Positions 46,706 to 57,827 of a stretch of 64,000 nucleotides of DNA are shown here, in pieces; the stretch's first letter is position 1, and each line of letters begins with the position of its first letter. The notes under the pieces are model-generated. The model had not been told where the DNA came from and ran no database searches. It saw nothing but the letters and a program-made list of their open reading frames with translations. The stretch comes from Rutidosis leptorrhynchoides (taxonomy: Eukaryota; Streptophyta; Magnoliopsida; Asterales; Asteraceae). The DNA lies in NCBI RefSeq assembly GCF_046630445.1, contig NC_092341.1, forward strand, positions 293,884,001 through 293,948,000, in the 5' to 3' direction. Made by a program: the position numbers and the translations under genes.

Positions 46706-47440
46706 TATAAACCAAATCAGGGGTATCAAAACAATTTTAAAAGTGTGTCTAATAATAGTACTGCTTCTAAAGAAGCAAGTACTAGTTCTCCTTCTCTTTC
46801 TTTTTCAAATGAACAGATGATGAAGCTTCTCAGTCTTATAAATGATTCTCCTGATACTGTTAATACTCAGTCTAATATGGCAGGTACTTTTTTCAATTGT
46901 AGTGTGAAATTTAATTTAAATTTTAATAAATTCTTTAGTGCTTCCAATCTTGAGTCAAAACATGTGTTTAAAGGATGGGTAATTAATTCTGGTGCGAATC
47001 AACACATGACTTTTTCTGAAAAAGGTTTATTTAACCTGGTTAATATTTCTGATCTAAAATTAACTGTTGGACATCCAAATGGAACTCAAGCTTTAATCAA
47101 AAGTATTGGAAATCTGAAAATTAATAATCATATAACACTGTTTGATGTTCTTGTTGTGCCTGAATATTGTGTTAGTCTTATGTCTGTTTATAAATTGTCA
47201 AGATATAATAAAATTAGTATCAGGATTGATGATAAAAAGTGCTATATTCAGGATTTGAAGGACTTGAAAATAAAAGGGACTGGTAGACAAGATGGAGGAT
47301 TATATTTTTTTGATAATACTGATGATCATGCTTCTTGTAAACTTTGGCATGCTAGACTTGATCATCCTTCAGACCAAGTTCTCAATGTTCTTAAAACTAA
47401 ACTTTCTTTAAAAGGTGATTTAAATACTGAACCTTGTTAA
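46706..47440 (+). pseudogene. Copia protease and GAG-pre-integrase region
   Basis: The frame is open from 46706; the first ATG-less ORF call starts at 46745. The protease motif reads N-S-G-A (VINSGANQHMT), where active copia proteases have Asp, so the catalytic Asp is replaced by Asn. The GAG-pre-integrase zinc region follows (LWHARLDHPS). A TAA at 47438-47440 comes just after the first Cys of the HHCC finger, and one base appears lost about ten codons later. Confidence 0.85.
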
Positions 47441-47876
47441 ATTTGTCATAGGCTAAGCAAACTAGATTACCTTTTCCTTTAAGTGAACAAAAAACTACAA
47501 GTCTTGGTGAATTAATTCATCTTGATTTGTGGGGTCCTTTTAAAATTCAGAGTAGAGAAGGCTTTAAATATTTCTTAACCATTGTTGATGATTACTCTAG
47601 GGCTGTCTGGATCTATATGCTTAAAAGTAAAGAAGATGTGTATGATAATTTGTTTAGTTTTGTTCAACTTCTTGAAAATCAGTTTACTAAAAGGATTAAA
47701 ATTATTAGGTCTAACAATGGAACTGAATTTCTTAACAATAAAATGGCTGATTTTTCTGAAAACTAAAGGCATTGTTCATCAAACTACTTGTGCATACACA
47801 CCTCAACAAAATGGGGATGTTGAAAGGAAACATAGGCACTTGCTAAATGTTGCAAGAGCCTTAATGTTTTAGGGGG
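47441..47876 (+). pseudogene. Copia integrase core, left part
   Basis: Blocks are in order but in different frames: HLDLWGPF with the first catalytic Asp, [17 protein letters not shown], then [12 protein letters not shown], where the second catalytic Asp is replaced by Asn. After a frameshift near 47755 comes [27 protein letters not shown] with the catalytic Glu. A TAG at 47869-47871 probably replaces CAG. The coding sequence is cut at 47881 by element C and resumes at 56567 in the same frame. Confidence 0.87.
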
Positions 47877-47881
47877 GATTA

Positions 47882-50000
47882 TGTAACAACCCTCACTTTT
47901 CGACTTCTAAATTACTGAATTAACCCTAGGGTTATATGTCTGACTATATGTATTAAAGGTTGTTATATACAATTAAATATTGACCGAATAGTAATTTTTA
48001 GTCAACAATGTACGCTTAAATAAATAATATATTATTAATTTATATAATTTGACATAATTTAACTAAGTATATAAACTTTGTATCACTTTTATTATTTAGT
48101 TAATGTATTATATATTTAACTATATAATAAATCCAATTATATATAAATGTAATAATATTTACAAACTTACTAAAACTATAGTTTAATAATTAAAATCATA
48201 ATTATTATTAAAAATACAAAATACCGAATTATTTATTATTTTTATGCAAAATTTGTATTTATTAATTAAATAAAACAAAAAATATATATATTATTGACAA
48301 ATATTCTTGGAAAAACATTAAATAAATTTGTTTATTTACATAAAAAAATCCTTAAAATAAATAAAAAATAAATAAATAAATTACTTTTTAATTAAAAATT
48401 TTAATGGAAAAACTACTTTTATTATTTTATTTTGTGCATTATCCCATGACCTAACATTTAATACTTTTAAATTTTAAAATCCCATTAAGAATTAAATATT
48501 TCTTTTTCTTTTAATTATTTTATTCTTTTTACCTAATTTTTTCAAGTATAAATACCCCTCATTTCTCATTCAAACTCACACCAAAATTTCTCTCATTCTC
48601 TCTTTGAAGAATTACTACTAGTAAGTATTCTTTTCTTACTTTTTATTTTTTTTACTTTTCACTTTTTACTTTTTATTTTTTACTTTTTACTTTTTACTTC
48701 GGTTATTATTTTTACCGAAATATGTAAATAATGTTATAAATTATATGCAATTAAAAATAAAATAAATAACATGTATACACTATTACTATTACTAGCACCT
48801 ATAACCTACTACTTATATTGTAACATAAAAACATTTTGGGATATGTATTAGAGATGTATAGATCTTCGAACTTTCTTGACGAATGGTTTCTATGAGATTC
48901 TAGGCAGAGGGTTTGGATTTCCGATTTAAAGGGTCCTATGGCTCAATCCCCTAGATCTAAATTAGCCATTCGAAGGGAAAGGGGTGATTGGAAGCTTATC
49001 TAATACGACAAGTATCCTAAAATGGAAAACACTGATAAAAGTAGAAACTCTCTAGTCATAGAAACTTAGTAAAATAAGAAACTTTCTAAAAATGGAAACT
49101 TTATAAAAATAGTAACTTACTAGGAATAGAAACTTAGTAAAACAAACTATACTTAAACACATACTTAAACTTAAACATGGGCAAAACACTTAACTACTCT
49201 TAAATGCCAATAGGTTGACTTTCCTGCTCACTCGTTCAACTCTTTATTCCGAGGAATAACACTCTCTACTTGCTAAGGTGAATTCATAGCCCCTCTTTAA
49301 TTGCTAGCAAACTTACTTACTTTTACTTGGGGTGAGACACATGCTGTTTTTACTTATTACAATTTAGACACAAGTACCAAACTGTTAAACTATGCTATAC
49401 CCGGCTATGTCCGACTAAGTCCCTACAGTGATATTTTTAATTGCTGCGGCATGCTTAATTATTGGGGGTAGGCCTATCGGGAGTAACGTCCCCGATACAT
49501 TTGACCAAGTCATTGTATTACTTAATAATGAAATTAAACCGACAAGGACAGACACAACTTGTCATGGGGCAAACATGAACGTTTAGTCTAAATATCACGC
49601 ATTGGCATAACTTTTTGATCCTGCGGGAGATCAACTTTACAAACTAAATCTTATGGTCTAAAACAATGACAAACTTTTTGTTAAACCTATGAACTTCACT
49701 CAACCTTTTTGGTTGACACTTTAGCATGTTTTGTCTCAGGTACTGTTTGATTCAAGCTCTTATACTTACTGCTTATGTGATGCTACTTGGACATAGGATC
49801 AAGATATATTGCATTTATTACTTCTGCATGTAAACATTTACGATATTGTTATTCCTGTCATTGTAACGATATTTCATTTAATAGCTGCGTACTCATTAAA
49901 GTTAAATTCATCATTTAGTATTGTTCTCGTTTATTATAATATGTTGGTATGTTTTGATATTATTGACGTTCCTTCCAGACCCTATTGGGAGGACATTACA
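47882..50000 (+). repeat. 5' LTR of element C
   Basis: 2119 bp, starting TGTAACAACCCTCAC and ending GGGAGGACATTACA. From about 48290 on it is homologous to the LTR of B, while the first 400 bp are not, so it is a mosaic. It includes a TATA box (48548) and a donor-like GTAAGTATT (48621). Confidence 0.94.
48547..48629 (+). promoter_or_regulatory. Predicted core promoter and splice donor of C LTR
   Basis: TATAAATACCCC (about 48548) is followed by a CT/CA-rich start region and then CTACTAGTAAGTATT with donor GTAAGT at 48621. Both parts are conserved in B and in the 3' LTR of C. Predicted only. Confidence 0.5.
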
Positions 50001-50003
50001 GAT

Positions 50004-50015
50004 TGGTATCAGAGC
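50004..50015 (+). other. Primer-binding site of element C (tRNA-iMet)
   Basis: TGGTATCAGAGC three bases after the LTR end, a perfect match. Confidence 0.93.
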
Positions 50016-50216
50016 ATAACCAGGCTGTTATAGAGAACCAGGATTGCATTTTTATGTGTGCCTTACTTGTTAGCTAGGGTGCCTTAGCAATCTAGGAAAC
50101 TATAACCTTTCCTGCCTTAGAATTAAAGCACTTAGGATTGCTCCATAATCTTAAAGATTATGCTTTAATATACTTGACTTAAAGATTCTAATCAAAATCT
50201 CTTTCCTAATATTAGG

Positions 50217-50925
50217 ATGTCTAATTCTCATCAAGTGAACAAAATGAATCTTTTCGAGCCAACCGAAAAAGATACTGAAAGATCTTCTGCTGAAAGACCA
50301 GTCCAAAGCCCACCTTATGGCTTTGGTGGTCCTCCATCACCAAATTATAGCCCAAATACTAATCTTGATTCACATGGGTCTCCTCAATACTATCCAACCC
50401 CAAGAAATAAAGACAAGAGGAAACATCTTGAAGAAACTGGCCAATCAAAGAAAAGATCCTGATCTCCTTCCTATGATGAAGTTGATGTCAAGTACGAGAT
50501 CATGAATCTGCGAAGAACTACCGAAGGCCTAATTCGCCATATTGCAAGGATCGATGCTCAAATGAAGGAAAAAGACCTAGCGATCAAGAAGCTCATGAAG
50601 GAAAATGCTGAGTTAAAGAAAGAGATTATATACATACATTTGTTTTATCCCATGACCGATGTGGGACTTTGGTTTGCACCCTTACAAGAAATGCCCGATG
50701 GGGGAAGCAATATCTCTCCTACCTAGAGAAGATGTTGACTTTAGATTGAAGATGGAGGACCGCAAGTACCATGTAATCAACAATGATGTTTCCAATCTTT
50801 ATGATAACATCGAGTATCTTTATGAGGAACAAAAGGAGAAGAACGACAAGTTTGAGAAGTTTATGAAGGAGGTTGAGGACGAGAAGAAGAAATATGAAGA
50901 CTACTTCAATCTTAATATTTCCTAG
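50217..50925 (+). pseudogene. Unrecognised Pro-rich, coiled-coil ORF of element C
   Basis: About 236 codons starting MSNSHQVNKMNLFEP. The N-terminal 80 residues are Pro/Ser/Tyr-rich with basic patches. Then come two Lys/Glu heptad stretches likely to be coiled coil (about residues 110-140 and 200-230). A TGA at 50460-50462 (probably from CGA) and a one-base shift at a run of five G (about 50699) break it. It lies between primer site and gag-like ORF, and the matching leader of B lacks it. The codon pattern and length suggest a real former gene. I recognise no family; it could be a gag-like or captured host sequence. Confidence 0.5.
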
Positions 50926-51479
50926 TCATTTTCTATCTATGCAAAGGCTAGGCCTTAAACTATTTCTATCCCCGAATCGTGTAATAAGAAGGCTTGTTTA
51001 AAGCCTTGTTCTTAATAAAATAAAGTGTTTCGTTTATATCATATTCATCTTTATTCCACTTAATTTTTTTTTTCAAACTTATGACCTATCAAGTTTATCA
51101 AACTTCTATTTGTTATTGAAGATAACGGTTCATCCACAAGCTCCTGCTACTACTTCAAACACTCACGTATCTTATGCCTTTATGCATCGGTTTGCGAACC
51201 GGAAAATATTATTGGGTTATCACAGTATACGAATTGAAATTCTTTAATCAATATCTAGTTACAAATCTCAACACGTCATACCACCATTATTACATAAATG
51301 GATAACACATCATATCTTATCATATATTATCATGTCTATAAACTTTGTCTACCACTTATCCTAAATTTCCTCCGTAAATTACGGAAATATTTTTGCTATA
51401 AATACGTATTCAAGGAGACGAATATATCATTCGGTATTTAATACCCATTTCATATCAAACCCTATTCCAAACATATAAT
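50926..51479 (+). other. Spacer before the gag-like ORF of C
   Basis: No gene. The last 300 bp (from about 51185, GCATCGGTTTGCGAACC) are homologous to the leader of B. Confidence 0.55.
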
Positions 51480-51881
51480 ATGAATTTCTCAAACTCTTCA
51501 AGCTCCCACGGCAGCGTAACCGGAACAAACGAACCAATCAGCCATCATCTATTCTGGATGAATTGGGGATGGGTTCGTAGCCGACTCAATCAATGGAGAC
51601 AAGAAGAAGGTGATCCCTTCCACCAACCGAATTCACCTCTTGGCGAAGAACCTGAAGCGCTTACTGGCGAACCAGTCCGAAACACCATTTTCTCTCTTCT
51701 TTCCAGGGTATCCCGTCACGAATATATAATATCGAAGATTCTAGATCTTATTCACCCCCTTGTTCCAACCACCAATCATCCCGGAATAATAGAAGAAGTC
51801 AACGAGCTTCGCGCTCGAGTAGTGGCTCTGGAAAATCTGGTGCGAAACCTACGAACACCAGCAGCAGCACCAGCAGCATAA
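51480..51881 (+). CDS. Short gag-like ORF of element C (intact)
   Basis: 133 residues, starting MNFSNSSSS. It has a Trp-rich patch WMNWGWVRSRLNQW (about residues 27-40), a Pro/acidic linker, a conserved EPEALTGEPVRNTIFSLLSRVSRHEYI block, then EEVNELRARVVALENLVRNLR, a likely short coiled coil, and an Ala-rich end. It is nearly identical to the ORF of B, related to a remnant in A, and ends at the same TAA as B's. I recognise no catalytic motif or zinc knuckle. Its place after the primer site and its survival in three pol-less elements suggest an RNA-packaging or particle role, which is inference. Confidence 0.7.
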   Translation: MNFSNSSSSHGSVTGTNEPISHHLFWMNWGWVRSRLNQWRQEEGDPFHQPNSPLGEEPEALTGEPVRNTIFSLLSRVSRHEYIISKILDLIHPLVPTTNHPGIIEEVNELRARVVALENLVRNLRTPAAAPAA

Positions 51882-54416
51882 CCAGCATCACCACCAGTAC
51901 CATCAACATCACCACTAACAGCATCAGCTTTATCAACAACAACATTCGCATCCCCCGCCTCAACAACACACTCAGTACCTCAAACATCAACATGTTACGC
52001 CCCATAGATACCAAGGAATATTAGCAATAAAGAGTTAAGATGTATTGACTCATTCTTCGTGAAGAATTATATATGTATACCTTATATATATATGATTTGG
52101 AACAATAATAAATCTTGTCGTACTAAGCAATTACGTGAAAATCTCAACTAGTATGTACTACTTGGTTAATTCATATCACTAATATGCTATGATGTACACC
52201 CTTCGCTAATGACTTAACAATTGTTAATCACTGCTTCAGCACAATAAACTCCATTTCATAATAAATCAAGTATAACGATGAATGTATTGATTCATAACTT
52301 CATTAGCGATATATTTCGCAACAATTATGAAATCTCTAAGATTTTGGAGATTATTTACTCTCGTTCCAAACCGCAAATCAAATGAGTTTAATATATATTA
52401 ACTCATTAAATCCATGATTATATCTGAAGAATACATATATGAACGTATATCTTCATAAAGATTGTAAAAACTGTTATTTGTGAAAATATTTTAACGGGTA
52501 GGTAATACCCGAGAAATATTTACATCTCACATAAATACACTGTACATTCTTCAATTTCGATTCATAAATCATTAATTATACTCACTGCCTTCACTGTGAT
52601 ACACAATCATTTTTATACAAATTTAATTACACATTCTGAAATTAACATACCAGAATTCAAGTAAAGCTTTAGCAGGTGTTATCTTCCTAAAGATCACTAC
52701 ATTCATGAATTATATTCATTCGTATTCTATGATGAATTATCACATCAAACCACCGAAATTATCATCAACAACGCCTATTCGTTAACCATTAGATCCGTTG
52801 ACGATTACAATCAGCGTTTAATCATCTAAAAAAATAAAATTTCTTGAAACCATCTCGGATTGATAACCAATGATTCAGATATGGTAGCATTAAATGCAGA
52901 GGAAACAAAAGAATTTTCCTCGTCATTGGAACTTAGAAATTCTGAGATATCACTGTATCTTTCGTTATAAATATCCTCTATATTTCTGAAGATATCTTTA
53001 TAACGATTCTTGTCAGCAATTAATTATCTTTTTGCGATATCTTTATCACATCATAAAGGAAACTATTTTAGTTTCTATATTCTGTAAAGTTCAAGTTTAA
53101 ATTATGAATGATTTGAAGTAGTGTTGGGAATTGAAGCATGAGTTAGTATAATATAATGACGTCAGGCCAACGTGATTATATTACAGTAAGTCATGCTAAA
53201 TTTTTAATGGAAGATGATGATTCATAGACTTTATAATCATCATTTGCCATGTTACACGACTCTTATCTATTTAAACTCTAAACATATCAAGAAATTATTT
53301 TTCTTGATAATTCGGTCTTTTCCGGATATTCTGGTAATATGACAAATCAAATCGTGCTATTACCTTTCCTTCTGCTTTGAATATCATGATCATTCAAAAC
53401 TTCATACCTACGAATTCTAGACCGTTACTTGCTTTACAAAAGCATGAAGCTTCGACATATAAGGGAAAATATAAATCCCGATAACAACACTGAAATTACA
53501 AACCGTGTATATCAATGCGTATAGCAATATAAAGACACGGGAGAACTAAAAACACAATAAATTCTAGACCATAGTAGAAGTAAACAGACTCCTCTGGTGG
53601 GAATTGGAAAAGAAGGATGATTGTGGCGATAACCAATATAATGTCAAAGACAAGAACTGGATTGAGCATATTAACAAAACTTTTGGAAGTATGAATTGAG
53701 AAAGAAAGTATATAAGTGGTGAAGATAATGAAACGGAAGAAGCTAATTTATAGCAAAAATTCCAGACACAGCAATCGAGGCAATTCACCGCCTTTAATTA
53801 AAGAAAATTCTAATTTCTGTAATTACCGGAAAATCAAATCTTATAAAGATTTCGAAGATTTCTTTAATTCCTTGAAATCCGGAAATCAATCGTAACTACG
53901 TCAAAAGTTAAGGCAAACATTTAATTTTCTCATTTACTCTTTTACGATAGCTTCGTTTATACTCTTTCTATAATCGAATTACTTTATCCATATTATTTAA
54001 TGTCGATAAAACTCTAATTCATCATTCTTGTTATAAAGAATGACGATCTCTATCAAATTTCATGACTATGATTTTCATGAACTCCTCTCTGTTTTGTCTG
54101 CCTAATATTGCAGCATAAACGCTCAAGGTTTTAAATGAGCTCAATATTATTCATAACACATTTCATGTATCCAATTTACTGAAATGACTTGCATAACATC
54201 ATCATTTTGAATGATCTCTGCATTAATGATAAAATGCACTTCGTAGAAGAACCTATAGAGATTATGGTTTGTATGACTTAAACGCTTGAAACAAAACAAT
54301 ATTCTATCCTTTGGAAAACACGCAAGGCCCCGAACATACCTGGGAACGTGAAGACCAAATGAAACAGAAATATCCCCATCTCTTCTCAACCGCTGATGCA
54401 TTCGAGAAGTCTACCT
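51882..54416 (+). other. Non-coding 3' interior of element C
   Basis: About 2.5 kb collinear with B. It starts with a Pro/Ser/Thr-like repetitive stretch after the gag-like stop and contains the TAACGGGTAGGTAATACCC block (about 52492) and the foldback at 53135-53197. Small frames such as 54147-54401 (minus) are chance or relics of pol; none has a domain I can name. Confidence 0.6.
53135..53197 (+). other. Conserved foldback in element C
   Basis: A 63-nt inverted repeat; the left arm begins AGCATGAGTTAGTATAATAT and the right arm ends CAGTAAGTCATGCT, with about 28 paired positions and a loop near CAGGCC. Confidence 0.82.
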
Positions 54417-54454
54417 AAAACTTCGGGACGAAGTTTTTATTAACGGGGAGGTAT
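54417..54454 (+). promoter_or_regulatory. Hairpin and polypurine tract of element C
   Basis: AAAACTTCG (54417-54425), loop GGA, CGAAGTTTT (54429-54437): a perfect 9-bp stem. AACGGGGAGGTAT then leads to the LTR at 54455. Confidence 0.82.
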
Positions 54455-56561
54455 TGTAACAACCCTCACTTTTCGACTTCTAAATTACTGAATTAACCCT
54501 AGGGTTATATGTCTGACTATATGTATTAAGGGTTGTTATATACAATTAAATATTGACCGAATAGTAATTTTTAGTCAACAATGTACGCTTAAATAAATAA
54601 TATATTATTAATTTATATAATTTGACATAATTTAACTAAGTATATAAACTTTGTATCACTTTTATTATTTAGTTAATGTATTATATATTTAACTATATAA
54701 TAAATCTAATTATATATAAATGTAATAATATTTACAAACTTACTAAAACTATAGTTTAATAATTAAAATCATAATTATTATTAAAAATACAAAATACCGA
54801 ATTATTTATTATTTTTATGCAAAATTTATATTTATTAATTAAATAAAACAAAAAAAAAATATTATTGACAAATATTCTTGGAAAAACATTAAATAAATTT
54901 GTTTATTTACATAAAAAATCCTTAAAATAAATAAATAAATAAATAAATTACTTTTTAATTAAAAATTTTAATGGAAAAACTACTTTTATTATTTTATTTT
55001 GTGCATTATCCCATGACCTAACATTTAATACTTTTTAATTTTAAAATCCCATTAAGAATTAAATATTTCTTTTTCTTTTAATTATTTTATTCTTTTTACC
55101 TAATTTTTTCAAGTATAAATACCCCTCATTTCTCATTCAAACTCACACCAAAATTTCTCTCATTCTCTCTTTGAAGAATTACTACTAGTAAGTATTCTTT
55201 TCTTACTTTTTATTTTTTTTACTTTTCACTTTTTACTTTTTACTTTTTACTTTTTACTTCGGTTATTATTTTTACCGAAATATGTAAATAATGTTATAAA
55301 TTATATGCAATTAAAAATAAAATAAATAACATGTATACACTATTACTATTACTAGCACCTATAACCTACTACTTATATTGTAACATAAAAACATTTTGGG
55401 ATATGTATTAGAGATGTATAGATCTTCGAACTTTCTTGACGAATGGTTTCTATGAGATTCTAGGCAGAGGGTTTGAATTTCCGATTTAAAGGGTCCTATG
55501 GCTCAAGCCCCTAGATCTAAATTAGCCATTCGAAGGGAAAGGGGTGATTGGAAGCTTATCTAATACGACAAGTATCCTAAAATGGAAAACACTGATAAAA
55601 GTAGAAACTCTCTAGTCATAGAAACTTAGTAAAATAAGAAACTTTCTAAAAATGGAAACTTTATAAAAATAGTAACTTACTAGGAATAGAAACTTAGTAA
55701 AACAAACTATACTTAAACACATACTTAAACTTAAACATGGGCAAAACACTTAACTACTCTTAAATGTCAATAGGTTGACTTTCCTGCTCACTCGTTCAAC
55801 TCTTTATTCCGAGGAATAACACTCTCTCTACTTACTAAGGTGAATTCATAACCCCTCTTTAATTGCTAGCAAACTTACTTACTTTTACTTAGGGTGAGAC
55901 ACATGCTGTTTTTACTTATTACACTTTAGACACAAGTGCCAAACTGTTAAACTATGCTATACCCGGCTATGTCCGACTAAGTCCCTACAGTGATATTTTT
56001 AATTGCTGCAGCATGCTTAATTATTGGGGGTAGGCCTATCGGGAGTAACGTCCCCGGTACATTTGACCAAGTCATTGTATTACTTAATAATGAAATTAAA
56101 CCGACAAGGACAGACACAACTTGTCATGGGGCAAACTTGAACGTTTAGTCTAAATATCACGCATTGGCATAACTTTTTGATCCTGCGGGAGATCAACTTT
56201 ACAAACTAAATCTTGTGGTCTAAAACAACGACAAACTTTTTGTTAAACCTATGAACTTCACTCAACCTTTTTGGTTGACACTTTAGCATATTTTGTCTCA
56301 GGTACTGTTTGATTCAAGCTCTTATACTTACTGCTTATGTGATGCTACTTGGACATAGGATCAAGAGATATCGCATTTATTACTTCTGCATGTGAACATT
56401 TACGATATTGTTATTCCTGTCATTGTAACGATATTTCATTTTCCGCTGCGTACTCATTAAAGTTAAATTCATCATTTAGTATTGTTCTCGTTTATTATAA
56501 TATGTTGGTATGTTTTGATATTAGTGACGTTCCTTCCAGACCCTATTGGGAGGACGTTACA
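54455..56561 (+). repeat. 3' LTR of element C
   Basis: 2107 bp, starting TGTAACAACCCTCAC and ending GGGAGGACGTTACA, followed by TSD GATTA. Confidence 0.95.
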
Positions 56562-56566
56562 GATTA

Positions 56567-57369
56567 CCTTTAAATATGTGGTCTGAATGTGTTCTAACTG
56601 CTTGTTATTTGATTAATAGGACTCCTACTGCTGCGCTGAATGGAAAATCTCCTAATGAACTTATTTTCAAAACTGAACCTAACCTCTCATATATTAAGTG
56701 CTTTGGTTGCTTGTGTTTTTCAACCGTTCTTAATCCTTCTGATAAATTTAGTAGCAGGTATATTAAATGTATTTTAATTGGTTTTTCTAGTTTTTCAAAA
56801 AAGGTTATAAACTTTACAATTTGGATAATAAAAGTGTCTTTTTTTCTAGAGATGTGAAATTTTATGAAACTGTTTTTCCTTTAAAATTGAAGAATGTTGA
56901 TGAAAAACAAAATGATAATGATTTATATAAAATGAATTTCTTTGATCAAATGTTTTTAAGCACCAATGACACTTCAAGTCCCTATGATGAAGAGAGGTCT
57001 AATAGTGATGGTGATGGCAGTAGTGATCATGATTATGATCCTACAGCAACTCATGTAGATGGTATTAGTGATAATGCTAATGAGCATAGTCCTACAGCAA
57101 CTCATGAAAGTGAACAAAATTCTCATTCTGAGGGCAGCTCTTTAAACTTACAAAATACAAGTTCATCTGATAATCTAAGGAGATCTACCAGAAGCACTGT
57201 TTTTTCTAAAAAGTTTGATGATGTTATTGTTGATGATAAAGTTAAGTATAGTATAAATAGAGTTGTGAATTATTCTAATCTGAATTCTGACAAATTGTGC
57301 TTTATTTCTAATCTGAACAAAAGTTATGAACCTAAAAATTATGATCAAGCTGTTAAAGATCCAAACTAG
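56567..57369 (+). pseudogene. Copia integrase C-terminal part and linker, right of element C
   Basis: It resumes in the frame left at 47881 with PLNMWSECVLTACYLINRTPTAALNGKSPNELIF and IKCFGCLCFSTVL, the usual post-core blocks. A one-base change in an A run near 56800 shifts the frame, after which NKSVFFSRDVKFYE continues. The acidic Ser/Asp-rich linker (about 56975-57180) is normal for copia. The TAG at 57367-57369 probably replaces a Trp codon at the start of RT. Confidence 0.88.
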
Positions 57370-57819
57370 ATTGAAGCTATGAATACTGAAATTAAAGCTC
57401 TTAATAGGAATAACACCAGGATTATTACTGATCTTCCACCTAATAGAACACATGTTGGTTGTAAATGGATATATAGGATCAAGTATAAATTTAATGGTGA
57501 AATTGAAAGATATAAAGCTAGACTTGTTGCTAAAGGGTATAGTCAAAAGGAAGGAATAGATTATGATGAAACTTTCTCTCCTGTTGTCAAACATGTTACT
57601 GTTAGATGTTTAATTACAATTGTTGTGCAGAATAATTGGCCTCTTTTTCAACTTGATATTAATAATGTTTTTCTTTATGGTGACTTAAATGAAGAAGTGT
57701 ATATGACACTTCCTCAAGGTTACTATTCTGATTCTGATAAAAGAATTAAAGTGTGCAAGTTAACTAAATCTCTTTATGGTATAAAACAAGCACCCCAAGA
57801 TAATAGAATGAAAAGTTAA
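57370..57819 (+). pseudogene. Copia reverse transcriptase, N-terminal half
   Basis: Shows [31 protein letters not shown], the [11 protein letters not shown] block, [19 protein letters not shown] (usual Asp-Val/Ala-Asn region) and [12 protein letters not shown]. The frame is lost near 57810, where a few residues are missing or shifted before the next block. Confidence 0.9.
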
Positions 57820-57827
57820 ATTCTGCT

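Larger units (their letters stand above)
47882..56561 (+). mobile_element. Element C: non-autonomous Ty3/gypsy-type element inside copia E
   Basis: 8680 bp flanked by TSD GATTA (47877-47881 and 56562-56566). LTRs are 47882-50000 and 54455-56561, about 1.4% different by eye, so C is younger than the copia element that holds it. It has a perfect tRNA-iMet primer site, then an unrecognised coiled-coil ORF, the short gag-like ORF shared with A and B, a long non-coding stretch with the foldback, and a hairpin plus polypurine tract. No pol. Confidence 0.95.
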
